Below, one piece after another: positions 6,963 through 12,618 of a stretch of DNA of 12,618 bases. The notes under the pieces are model-generated. The model had not been told where the DNA came from. It saw nothing but the letters and a program-made list of their open reading frames with translations, and did not search any database. Origin of the DNA: Desulfobacteraceae bacterium. Its GTDB lineage: Bacteria; Desulfobacterota; DSM-4660; Desulfatiglandales; HGW-15. The stretch covers positions 1-12,618 of the forward strand of contig RPPU01000063.1 of assembly GCA_003819975.1 (NCBI GenBank), written 5' to 3'. Each line of letters begins with the position of its first letter. Position 1 is the stretch's first letter. The position numbers and the translations under genes were made by a program.

Positions 6963-7309
6963 ATATCCTTCTTGAAGCGACATTGGGGGTTAACTTTCGT
7001 CGCATTATATAAAAATATGCTGAAATCCGCGTGATCGTCATGGGAATGACTAACAAAAACCATGTCGGGGTGGACTTCTTCATTCATATCGCAGGGATCC
7101 GTGATGATCACGAGCCCTTTGGATGTTTCGATTTTAAAACTGCAATTATCGCCGGGATATTTGGTGATGCGGATTTGCCGGGGCGCCAACGTTGATGCGG
7201 AAACTCCGGCCGGCGCCGTCGCCGGCAACGCGGTATCGGCTCTAAGCGGCGCGATCATGATCGCCAACATGACCCAAGCGACCAAAACGATAATTTGTAG
7301 TGATTTCAC
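6911..7309 (-). pseudogene. Truncated secreted MBL-fold gene
   Basis: The frame starts at a GTG with a good ribosome binding site (AAAGGAAG just upstream) and encodes an export signal (residues 1-24, ending PLRA). An Ala/Pro-rich linker and the opening of a metallo-beta-lactamase fold follow: RQIRITKYPGDNCSFKIET, VIITDPCD, and MVFVSHSHDDHADFS with metal residues H88, H90, D92 and H93. After about residue 97 the fold stops. The remaining metal-site segments are absent, and the last 20 or so residues are translated from the inverted-repeat element at 6862-6962. At 132 residues it is about half the usual length. No remnant of the missing half is seen beyond the repeat. The 5' signals look intact, so the truncation may be recent. 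It is probably non-functional; a short expressed product cannot be excluded. Confidence 0.7.
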
Positions 7310-7443
7310 CGCTTCCTTTCCACACTGAAATAAAGTGTTTCATGCTCGATGGATATTGGGAATGGATTTCCGGATATTCTTTAAAGACTGGCGACAGGAT
7401 TTTAAAACCATTTTCCTTGCTTCGTTATTCCGGTATGTTTCGG

Positions 7444-7472
7444 GTGGGGGCAGGTTTAAAACCTGCCCCTAC
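7444..7472. repeat. Palindrome with GTGG…CTAC ends
   Basis: A nearly perfect hairpin: GGGGCAGGTTT (7447-7457), one A, AAACCTGCCCC (7459-7469), extended by G-T, T-A and G-C pairs at the ends. It ends in GCCCCTAC like the palindrome at 5952-5978. It lies between the adk end and the truncated MBL start, in a gap of about 220 bases where I see no gene. No T-run follows on either strand, so it is not a standard terminator. Confidence 0.75.
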
Positions 7473-7530
7473 AAGATCAATCGGAGAAATCCATTGCCTG
7501 ATATACGGATGTGCTTTGTGATTTTTCCGC

Positions 7531-8211
7531 TTAGGCTAACTGTTTCAACAAAACCGCCGACACTTCTTTCACGCCCGGTTTGCCGTCCAGTTCGATCACA
7601 CGCATTTGGCCTTTATTCTTGGCCGCGAATGCTTTGAAGTAATTGACGGCCGCCATGGTGCCGGTTTGGGTGTCGTAATAGATGTTGTGACGCTTGTCAA
7701 TGGCCGCCTCGTCCTGGTCGTCGGAACGGGTCTTCAGATTGCCGCCGCAAACCCGGCATTTATCGCCGTTGGGTTTAATGGCGTCGATGTAAATGTTGTT
7801 GGGATGGTTGTTATCCTTGTCGCACAGACGACGGCCCATGATGCGGTTTTTCGAGATCTGCCTGTCCAGCACGATCTCGATCACGATATCCAGATTGATT
7901 TTTTCATTTTTCAAGGCTTTATCCAGTTCCTCGGCCTGGGTCAGGTTGCGGGGAAAGCCGTCCAGAAGCCAACCTTTTTTGCAATCAGCCTGTTTGATAC
8001 GATCCAGGATCATGGGTATCGTGATGTTGTCCGGCACCAATTCGCCGCGATCTATATAACCTTTAGCTTGTTTGCCGAGGTCTGTGCCGCCGGAAATGTT
8101 TTCCCTAAAAATCACGCCGGTCTCGATATGGGGAATATTGAATTTATCTTTGACAATGGCGCCCTGGGTGCCTTTGCCGCTGCCGTTGGGTCCGAAAAAA
8201 AGAATATTCAT
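7531..8211 (-). CDS. adk: Adenylate kinase
   Basis: A 226-residue cytoplasmic enzyme that interconverts ATP + AMP and 2 ADP, central to nucleotide balance. Visible parts: P-loop GPNGSGKGT (7-15), where many family members have GPPGAGKGT; AMP-binding region HIETGVIFREN (28-38) and YIDRGELVPD (52-61); WLLDGFPRN (81-89); and a long lid beginning NRIMGRRLC (122-130). The lid holds C130, H136, C152 and C155, so it probably binds zinc. This P-loop and lid (RRLCDKDNNHPNN … CRVCGG … DDQDE) recall deltaproteobacterial adenylate kinases as I remember them. AAGGAG eight bases before the ATG marks the start. It follows hom by 77 bases on the same strand, with its own promoter candidate in that gap. Confidence 0.95.
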   Translation of the reverse strand: MNILFFGPNGSGKGTQGAIVKDKFNIPHIETGVIFRENISGGTDLGKQAKGYIDRGELVPDNITIPMILDRIKQADCKKGWLLDGFPRNLTQAEELDKALKNEKINLDIVIEIVLDRQISKNRIMGRRLCDKDNNHPNNIYIDAIKPNGDKCRVCGGNLKTRSDDQDEAAIDKRHNIYYDTQTGTMAAVNYFKAFAAKNKGQMRVIELDGKPGVKEVSAVLLKQLA

Positions 8212-8243
8212 GATTCGATCTCCTTGAAGTTGATTTTGGGCTG

Positions 8244-8272
8244 AAAATATTGGAAAAACACCCCAGTGTCAA
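8244..8272 (-). promoter_or_regulatory. Candidate sigma-70 promoter for adk
   Basis: On the minus strand a perfect -35 box TTGACA (8267-8272) is followed by 17 bases and a -10-like TATTTT (8244-8249, four of six matches). It lies between the hom stop and the adk ribosome binding site, giving a leader of roughly 25 bases. This would allow adk to be expressed apart from hom. Confidence 0.55.
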
Positions 8273-8288
8273 GCTTGTAAAATCCCGG

Positions 8289-9605
8289 CTATAGTTTGCC
8301 CGTCTCCACGCGGATCAACACGGTTTTTCCCGGACTGACCTCTTTGGATTGGTTGATCTCCAATATGGCCTTTTGCATATTTTTTTCCTTGGCTTCATGG
8401 GTCAGCATAACGATCGGTACGGCGCCGTTGACCTCCCGGCCCTTTTGCATCATGGAGGCAATGCTGATATTGTATTTGGCCAAAATCCCGGCAATGACCG
8501 CCACCAAGCCCGGCTGGTCCACGGCATAGAAACGGATGTAATAGATCATCTCGAGATCATCCATTTTTTTGATGACCAGTTCCTTTTTTTGGCTGAAATC
8601 CCGTCCCAGAGGAGCCAAGTAGTTTGTTTCAGGCTGCATGATGCACCGGCTGATATCCATAATATCCGAGACCACGGCGCTGGCCGTGGGCTTTTTACCT
8701 GCACCCTGGCCGTAATACAGATTGGGGCCGACAAAATCACCATCCACATAAATGGCATTAAACGGCCCATTCACATTGCCCAAAATGTGGTCGCGCGGAA
8801 TCATGGTCAAATGCACTCTGGCTTCCACGCCCTGATCGCCCCGGTCCCGGGCAATGGCCAGCAGCTTGAGTCGGTATCCGAATTCATCCGCGAATTGAAT
8901 ATCTTCAGGGGTCAGATATTCGATACCTTCCCGATGAATCGCGTTAAAAGAGACCGGCCGGCCATAAGCCATAGTGATCAATATAGTCAGTTTATGTGCG
9001 GCATCGGTTCCATTGACATCGAGGGTCGGCGGAACTTCGGCATACCCCAAGGCCTGAGCTTCTTTGACGGCCTGGTCATATGGAATACCCTTCTGGGTCA
9101 TTTCAGTCAGGATATAATTGGATGTGCCGTTAAGAATACCCATGATATTGCGGATACGATTGGCGGCCAAGCCCTCGCGCATGGTATGAATTACGGGAAT
9201 GCCGCCGCCCACGCTGGCTTCAAAAGCCAGATGGACCTTGTGCTGTTCAGCCGCCCGGAAAAGCTCCACACCTTTTTCGGCCATTAATGCTTTGTTGGCG
9301 GTCACTACATGCTTGCCGTTCTGCAACGCTTCCAAAATAAACGTCCGCGCCGGCTCGATACCGCCGATCAGTTCCACCACAATATCGATTTCCGGGTCTG
9401 TTAGCACCTCTTTGACATCGGACGTAAGCAAATTCTTATCCAATGCAATGCCTCGTTCAGTGCGAATGTCGAGATCGGCAATCTTTTTAATGATAATCTC
9501 GGCGCCCAGGCGTTCGCTGATAATAGCCTTATTGGCCAAAAGGGCTTCAACCGTGCCGGTGCCCACGGTCCCAAACCCGATAATTCCTATTTTTATCTGT
9601 GCCAT
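8289..9605 (-). CDS. hom: Homoserine dehydrogenase with C-terminal ACT domain
   Basis: A 438-residue enzyme of the aspartate pathway. It reduces aspartate semialdehyde to homoserine with NAD(P)H, leading to threonine and methionine. Visible parts: Rossmann loop IGFGTVG (9-15), VVELIGG (76-82), VTANKALMAEKG (101-112) with the conserved Asn-Lys, FEASVGGGIPVI (128-139), GILNGTSNYILTEM (156-169), and the substrate-site strand GYAEVPPTLDVNGTDAAHKL (187-206). From about residue 352 an ACT domain follows (YIRFYAVDQPGLVAVIAGIL), which in this family senses threonine for feedback control. Full length and intact. GGAGGG nine bases before the ATG fixes the start. Transcribed toward adk; the membrane protein gene at 9725 is divergent. 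Confidence 0.95.
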   Translation of the reverse strand: MAQIKIGIIGFGTVGTGTVEALLANKAIISERLGAEIIIKKIADLDIRTERGIALDKNLLTSDVKEVLTDPEIDIVVELIGGIEPARTFILEALQNGKHVVTANKALMAEKGVELFRAAEQHKVHLAFEASVGGGIPVIHTMREGLAANRIRNIMGILNGTSNYILTEMTQKGIPYDQAVKEAQALGYAEVPPTLDVNGTDAAHKLTILITMAYGRPVSFNAIHREGIEYLTPEDIQFADEFGYRLKLLAIARDRGDQGVEARVHLTMIPRDHILGNVNGPFNAIYVDGDFVGPNLYYGQGAGKKPTASAVVSDIMDISRCIMQPETNYLAPLGRDFSQKKELVIKKMDDLEMIYYIRFYAVDQPGLVAVIAGILAKYNISIASMMQKGREVNGAVPIVMLTHEAKEKNMQKAILEINQSKEVSPGKTVLIRVETGKL

Positions 9606-9724
9606 GACATTTCCCTCCGCGACAAAATAAACGCATATTGTATTTTATTTCTGAATTTGGTATCTATAATATATTTTCATACAAAATCAAAGACTTCAAT
9701 GCTTATTCCAAAGGAATTTTTCAT

Positions 9725-10372
9725 ATGACTCCCGACACGATCCATGCCTTGGTTTTAATCTTGACGGTCCTCTTTTTTTTGATCATGGCCTGGAAATATC
9801 GAAATTGGAACGGGTTTTTAAAAAGACTGCCCTTGGCATCGTTTGCCTTTGCATTCATTTTTATTGTATTCGGACTCATATTTACTTGCTTCTGCGCTGA
9901 TGAAAATAGTTCGATCATTCAACGGCTGATACCCGCCGGTTGTTTGTTTTTAATAATACTTGGAACGGAAAACAAAAAAGCAAAAATAGTATCCGCAATT
10001 TTATCCGTCTTGATCGCGGCCTTTTTATCCTGGTACTTTAACTATTTAGTCTATGACTCAAACTATACTACAAGCTCTAAATCAAGACATAGAATAGGGC
10101 ATCGCATTCTCATGAACAACAAAGAACGCCTCATAAAGCTATCGACCGCAGCGGATAAATCCTATCCAAGCGGATGGGCTGAGGAATTATTCAAAGAAGC
10201 ATTGGATGCCGAAGCCGGGATGACTTACCGGATCACAAGGACCGATGCGTATCGCTTGTGGCACTCTTTTTTTACCGATCTTTATCTTAAAAGCCAAATA
10301 ACTGTCTATCTCTGGTATCCCGGCGGCAGATTGTCGGAAGCAGTCGACAAAATGGAGTGGAGGGAAAAATAA
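9725..10372 (+). CDS. Four-helix membrane protein of unknown function
   Basis: I do not recognise this family. From the ATG at 9725 (AAAGGA nine bases upstream) it has 215 residues; an upstream TTG at 9638 in the same frame has no such site and would add an unlikely polar extension. Four hydrophobic segments are clear at about residues 5-22, 36-57, 65-80 and 87-109, joined by short loops. A polar C-terminal domain of about 105 residues follows, containing SRHRIGHRILMNNKERL, AGMTYRITRTDAYRLW and a YLWYPGGR turn. The first TATAAT-like box in the divergent gap is at 9665-9670, without a good -35. It faces the DUF202 gene, 33 bases away. The role is unknown. Confidence 0.7.
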   Translation: MTPDTIHALVLILTVLFFLIMAWKYRNWNGFLKRLPLASFAFAFIFIVFGLIFTCFCADENSSIIQRLIPAGCLFLIILGTENKKAKIVSAILSVLIAAFLSWYFNYLVYDSNYTTSSKSRHRIGHRILMNNKERLIKLSTAADKSYPSGWAEELFKEALDAEAGMTYRITRTDAYRLWHSFFTDLYLKSQITVYLWYPGGRLSEAVDKMEWREK

Positions 10373-10405
10373 ACTCAAAAAGGTTTACTGATATTCATTA
10401 CGGGC

Positions 10406-10720
10406 CTACTTTTGAGTGCTCTCCATATTTTGGTTTAAAGATTTTCGTACCAGCCGAATGGCTTTGTCCATCTTCCGGTATCTTATAAACCCAAAGACTC
10501 CCACCACCAGCCCAAAAGGTACAAATACGATCCCGATATAATGGAGGACACCCTTTTCAAAAAAATGCAGAAAGGTGACGCCGACGATAATAAGCGTCAA
10601 GGCGCTGCGAAAATAGGCCAGGACCGTGCGCTCGTTCGCCAGAATCGTCCGGTCGATGGCGAGTTCATCGCGCAAAATCAATTCTTTACATTGAAACCGT
10701 TCATAAGGATTTTCCGTCAT
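10406..10720 (-). CDS. DUF202 (YidH-type) inner-membrane protein
   Basis: A 104-residue protein with the DUF202 signature: LANERTVLAYFRSALTLIIV at residues 27-46 (family pattern LA-ERT-LAW-RT), where the first helix begins, and a second helix at about 60-79 (YIGIVFVPFGLVVGVFGFI), followed by RYRKMDKA, also typical. Family function is not well defined; in other bacteria some members sit near transport or polyphosphate-related genes. An extended, charged N-terminus precedes the core. AAGGAGAGG lies about a dozen bases before the ATG. The inverted-repeat element at 10772-10868 separates it from the upstream PPC gene. Confidence 0.85.
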   Translation of the reverse strand: MTENPYERFQCKELILRDELAIDRTILANERTVLAYFRSALTLIIVGVTFLHFFEKGVLHYIGIVFVPFGLVVGVFGFIRYRKMDKAIRLVRKSLNQNMESTQK

Positions 10721-10771
10721 GATTATTCTTTTCCTCTCCTTTTTTAATGTTCTTGATAATTGAGTAACTTG

Positions 10772-10868
10772 GGGATCTCTAAAAATTCACTTTAGCGATC
10801 GCGATACACTTAAAAATCGGCCAAATATAAACCGTAAAATTCTTAAATGGCGAATTTTTAGAGATCCC
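10772..10868. repeat. Inverted-repeat element, possible MITE
   Basis: Two perfect 17-base arms, GGGATCTCTAAAAATTC (10772-10788) and its reverse complement (10852-10868), enclose about 63 AT-rich bases that contain the palindrome GCGATCGC (10795-10802). No reading frame is seen inside. Terminal inverted repeats, small size and intergenic position fit a non-autonomous transposable element. No clear target duplication is visible at its edges. Confidence 0.75.
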
Positions 10869-10914
10869 GACTTGTTAGATATCCAATATTTGAATTTCGG
10901 CAATAGAATTACTT

Positions 10915-11358
10915 TCAGGGTTGTAACAGATCAAAACCTGTTGTTTGATCAGGTAGACGTTGAGCCGATGTGTCTGTCAATTCCCACAAAATCACTTCCA
11001 TCACATGCCACACTTTGACACCGCGGCGCACGCAACCCGTAATGGTTTCTCCTTCCCGGCCGCAAGCGAGATGCATGTGCAAAAAAGGTTGCCCGGAAAC
11101 ATTGGGAAAAAGCGTGCCGGTCCCGGTTACTTCATGAACATTGCGAAGGATATGTTCCAAGGGAACAATCGGCCGGCTGCGTCCCTGCTCCGGGCCCACG
11201 ACCAGTTTACTGCCCTGGTCTGCGCCGCCCAGAACGATCAGTGCCGCAGCCTTAACGGAATGTGCCTGGGCAAAAGCTTCAATGCTTTCATGTAAAATAT
11301 CGCCATCTTCCAAACGGATAATGAATACCCGGCCTTGTTTGGCTTCGGAATATTTCAT
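10915..11358 (-). CDS. PPC (DUF296)-domain protein
   Basis: A 147-residue protein made of one PPC/DUF296 domain. Marks include GRVFIIRLEDGDILHESIEA near the start, ALIVLGGADQG (39-49), HEVTGTGTLF (75-84), PFLHMHLACGREG (91-103) and VRRGVKVWHVMEVILWEL (110-127). The histidines H94, H96 and H118 match the metal-binding residues of bacterial members. In plants the domain belongs to AT-hook DNA-binding proteins; bacterial stand-alone proteins form trimers of unclear role. The ATG at 11358 has GGAGG seven bases upstream, so I prefer it to an upstream in-frame ATG at 11412 that would add 18 residues with no ribosome site. A weak hairpin lies in its leader. Confidence 0.88.
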   Translation of the reverse strand: MKYSEAKQGRVFIIRLEDGDILHESIEAFAQAHSVKAAALIVLGGADQGSKLVVGPEQGRSRPIVPLEHILRNVHEVTGTGTLFPNVSGQPFLHMHLACGREGETITGCVRRGVKVWHVMEVILWELTDTSAQRLPDQTTGFDLLQP

Positions 11359-11380
11359 CTTATTGCCTCCATTCAGTGTT

Positions 11381-11404
11381 AAATTAAGCTGTTTTTCTAA
11401 CAGC
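11381..11404 (-). terminator. Weak hairpin between the GNAT and PPC genes
   Basis: On the minus strand GCTGTT, five bases and AACAGC are followed by TTAATTT. It lies 19 bases past the GNAT stop and before the PPC ribosome site, so it could be a weak terminator. The stem is short and the T-run interrupted. Confidence 0.3.
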
Positions 11405-11422
11405 CAAAACACCTACAGTCTA

Positions 11423-11860
11423 TTAACCTGATCTATTATTATACTGCATTATATAGATATATTCGGCTTCATCGATTATCCGAAAGCCGATTCTTTCATA
11501 TAATTTTCTGGCCGGGTTGGCTTTTAAGACGCTTAGTTTCACATGAGCCCCGGCTTTTTGGGCTTCATTCAAAACTTGTCGGATCAGGACTTGACCGAAC
11601 CCACGACCCTGATATTCAGGAGACAGCTGAATCTGAATAAGCTCCCACGGATTTTCATCGCGATTTACTTTCAATAGGCCGACATCGATGCCATCCAGCA
11701 TAATGATCTTGGCGCAGTCGAACCGATAAAGCACCCGGGCTCTTTGCGCCTCTTCATTGATTGCGACCCCGGTATTCTCGAGATGTTGTCGCATGGTTCG
11801 GTTCCGCAGATTAAAAAGGAATTCCAGATTTGATTTTTCCGCTTTTCGAAATGTAAACAT
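11423..11860 (-). CDS. GNAT-family N-acetyltransferase
   Basis: A 145-residue acetyl-CoA-dependent acetyltransferase. Motif A is plain: LIQIQLSPEYQGRGFGQVLI at residues 74-93, with the pyrophosphate-binding YQGRGFG (83-89). Motif B follows in LSVLKANPARKLYERIGF (109-126), where NPA and Y121 are typical. The N-terminal FRKAEKSNLEFLFNLRN is the usual first strand and helix. The acceptor cannot be predicted. The ATG lies 18 bases after the stop of the zinc-ribbon gene. AAGGAA overlaps that stop codon, so the two are probably co-transcribed. Confidence 0.88.
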   Translation of the reverse strand: MFTFRKAEKSNLEFLFNLRNRTMRQHLENTGVAINEEAQRARVLYRFDCAKIIMLDGIDVGLLKVNRDENPWELIQIQLSPEYQGRGFGQVLIRQVLNEAQKAGAHVKLSVLKANPARKLYERIGFRIIDEAEYIYIMQYNNRSG

Positions 11861-11878
11861 AATATGGAAAAAAATTCC

Positions 11879-12124
11879 TTAGCAATTCTTTCTTGTTGAT
11901 GAATATATTGACAAAACGAGATAGACAAAGAAAAAAATCTTCCATCCGATCATGTTCGCAGCTTTGGGAACGATCTCTACGCCTTCTTTGAGTTTTTGAA
12001 AAAAAACCGGTTTACAATTAGCGCAAACCCAAACCGTTTCATATTCGATCATATTTTCTTTGGTAAATATTTCCCCGCACTGCGAACAGCGGTTTAAAAC
12101 ATACTTATCAGGCAGTCTAGTCAT
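11879..12124 (-). CDS. Small zinc-ribbon protein with one membrane helix, possibly truncated
   Basis: From the ATG at 12124 the product has 81 residues. A zinc ribbon is formed by C13/C16 (RCSQCGEIF) and C34/C37 (VCANCKPVF), followed by FQKLKEGVEI and one hydrophobic helix at about 60-75 (GWKIFFFVYLVLSIYSS). The ribbon with CKPVF-QKLKEGV resembles N-terminal domains that in other proteins precede a multi-helix membrane region such as RDD, so this one may have lost its C-terminus. Upstream in-frame ATGs (12145, 12178) would overlap the preceding gene and none has a clear ribosome site. The chosen start lies four bases after that gene's stop, which suggests translational coupling. Function unknown. 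Confidence 0.6.
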   Translation of the reverse strand: MTRLPDKYVLNRCSQCGEIFTKENMIEYETVWVCANCKPVFFQKLKEGVEIVPKAANMIGWKIFFFVYLVLSIYSSTRKNC

Positions 12125-12128
12125 TCGG

Positions 12129-12521
12129 TTATAGACGATTCGCATGCGTAAGGGTCGGCTTTCTGGAAATTTCAGCATGTGGAAAGGCTTCCTGTACTCC
12201 TTCTAAGAAATTAAGATAATCATCCAACGATGAAACCTGTTTTACGCTTTTCAACCGTCCCTGGCGAAAGTCCTCTCTCCGTTTTGGATCCGCGGCATCT
12301 TCCAGCATTTCTCTTTTCATTTCAGGATCCAGCATATAGCCTTTGGCGGTCATGATCTGTTTGATTGGGTTTTTCTTTTCAGCCAAAACCAGCAAGTCCA
12401 CATCAACAGTGGCTCTGGAAACATTCGCCGAATCCAAAGCAAAACCGCCGATCAAGGCGAATTCTATTTGCTCTTTGGTAAATTCTTCAATGATAAATTT
12501 TAAGACTTTTTTAAAATTCAA
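12129..12521 (-). CDS. Chimeric gene: nucleotidyltransferase N-terminus joined to a small conserved protein
   Basis: Residues 1 to about 62 are the start of a small nucleotidyltransferase: MNFKKVLKFIIEEF, ALIGGFALDSANVSRATVDVD (22-42) with G25-G26, D40 and D42. Its usual remainder of about 100 residues, including the third catalytic acid, is absent. From about M63 the protein changes to MLDPEMKREMLEDAAD, PKRREDFRQGRLKSV, SSLDDYLNFLEGVQEAF and SRKPTLTHANRL. I recognise this as a separate small protein type of about 65-70 residues, usually encoded on its own. ATG codons at 12335 and nearby could start it separately. The start is TTG (12521), preceded by AGGAG at good spacing; upstream is AT-rich. 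It is probably a deletion or recombination product. The transferase half is unlikely to be active. Confidence 0.7.
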   Translation of the reverse strand: MNFKKVLKFIIEEFTKEQIEFALIGGFALDSANVSRATVDVDLLVLAEKKNPIKQIMTAKGYMLDPEMKREMLEDAADPKRREDFRQGRLKSVKQVSSLDDYLNFLEGVQEAFPHAEISRKPTLTHANRL

Positions 12522-12544
12522 AAAATGCTCCTAAAACAATAATA

Positions 12545-12573
12545 ATATGAATATATTAACGCGTTATAGTCAA
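12545..12573 (-). promoter_or_regulatory. Possible promoter/operator for the nucleotidyltransferase chimera
   Basis: On the minus strand TTGACT (12568-12573) is a near-consensus -35 box, and the 10-bp palindrome TAACGCGTTA (12557-12566) lies directly after it, as an operator might. The -10 at 17-base spacing (TCATAT) is poor. The surrounding 12522-12618 stretch is very AT-rich and holds no gene that I can see. Confidence 0.25.
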
Positions 12574-12618
12574 TAAATCAATATATTATAAAATTTATTT
12601 AATTTTGCCTTAAATCAA

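Noticed and set aside
7300..7637. Overlapping open frames on the plus strand
   Set aside because: They run through the palindrome at 7444-7472 and into the adk antisense; the translations have no protein-like features.
7606..8244. 212-codon open frame on the plus strand
   Set aside because: Antisense of adk; low-complexity Val/Ala-rich translation and no ribosome site.
8349..9287. 312-codon open frame on the plus strand
   Set aside because: It is the antisense of hom. The His- and Ile-rich translation has no domain, and the hom frame is fully explained.
10373..10417. ACTCAAAA … TTTTGAGT inverted repeat between convergent genes
   Set aside because: Only 8-base arms with a 29-base loop, partly inside the DUF202 coding end; too weak to call a terminator.

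Overview
The window most likely comes from an uncultured Gram-negative bacterium of moderate GC. The secreted proteins, the cell-wall peptidase and the many intergenic palindromes point that way. The adenylate kinase, with a P-loop of the form GPNGSGKGT and a cysteine-containing lid, resembles the deltaproteobacterial (Desulfobacterota-type) form, but I cannot fix the phylum. No tRNA, rRNA, CRISPR array, transposase or phage gene was recognised.

Layout. (1) 48-2232, minus strand: a secreted protein of unknown function, an M23 (LytM-like) zinc peptidase domain, and an exported DUF4846 protein. The last two overlap in different reading frames and look like one fused gene split by a single-base frameshift at an A4 run near 1557-1560. 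(2) 2258-2362: a head-to-head pair of palindromic elements. (3) 2410-3703, minus strand: a SAM-dependent methyltransferase, a small nucleotidyltransferase, and a 59-residue partner gene (3524-3703) that overlaps the nucleotidyltransferase start. (4) 3882-5780, plus strand: a B12-binding-type radical SAM protein with CX4CX2C cysteine spacing. (5) 5785-5978: a gene-free stretch with three more palindromes. (6) 6074-7309: an intact MBL-fold hydrolase (plus) facing a truncated secreted MBL-fold gene (minus), whose end is replaced by an inverted-repeat element. (7) 7531-9605, minus strand: homoserine dehydrogenase (hom) then adenylate kinase (adk), the core metabolic genes, with a good promoter candidate for adk between them. 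(8) 9725-10372, plus strand: a four-helix membrane protein of unknown function. (9) 10406-12521, minus strand: DUF202 membrane protein, PPC/DUF296 protein, GNAT acetyltransferase, a small zinc-ribbon membrane protein and a chimeric nucleotidyltransferase. A 17-bp perfect inverted repeat interrupts this run at 10772-10868.

Taken together, hom and adk are housekeeping genes set among accessory DNA showing repeated decay and rearrangement: a frameshifted DUF4846-M23 gene, a cut-off MBL gene, a nucleotidyltransferase fused to another small protein, and a possibly shortened zinc-ribbon protein. At least three palindrome or inverted-repeat families lie between genes, one of them abutting a truncation. 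The most distinctive items are the DUF4846-M23 arrangement, the two nucleotidyltransferase/small-protein cassettes and the paired palindromes with identical cores.
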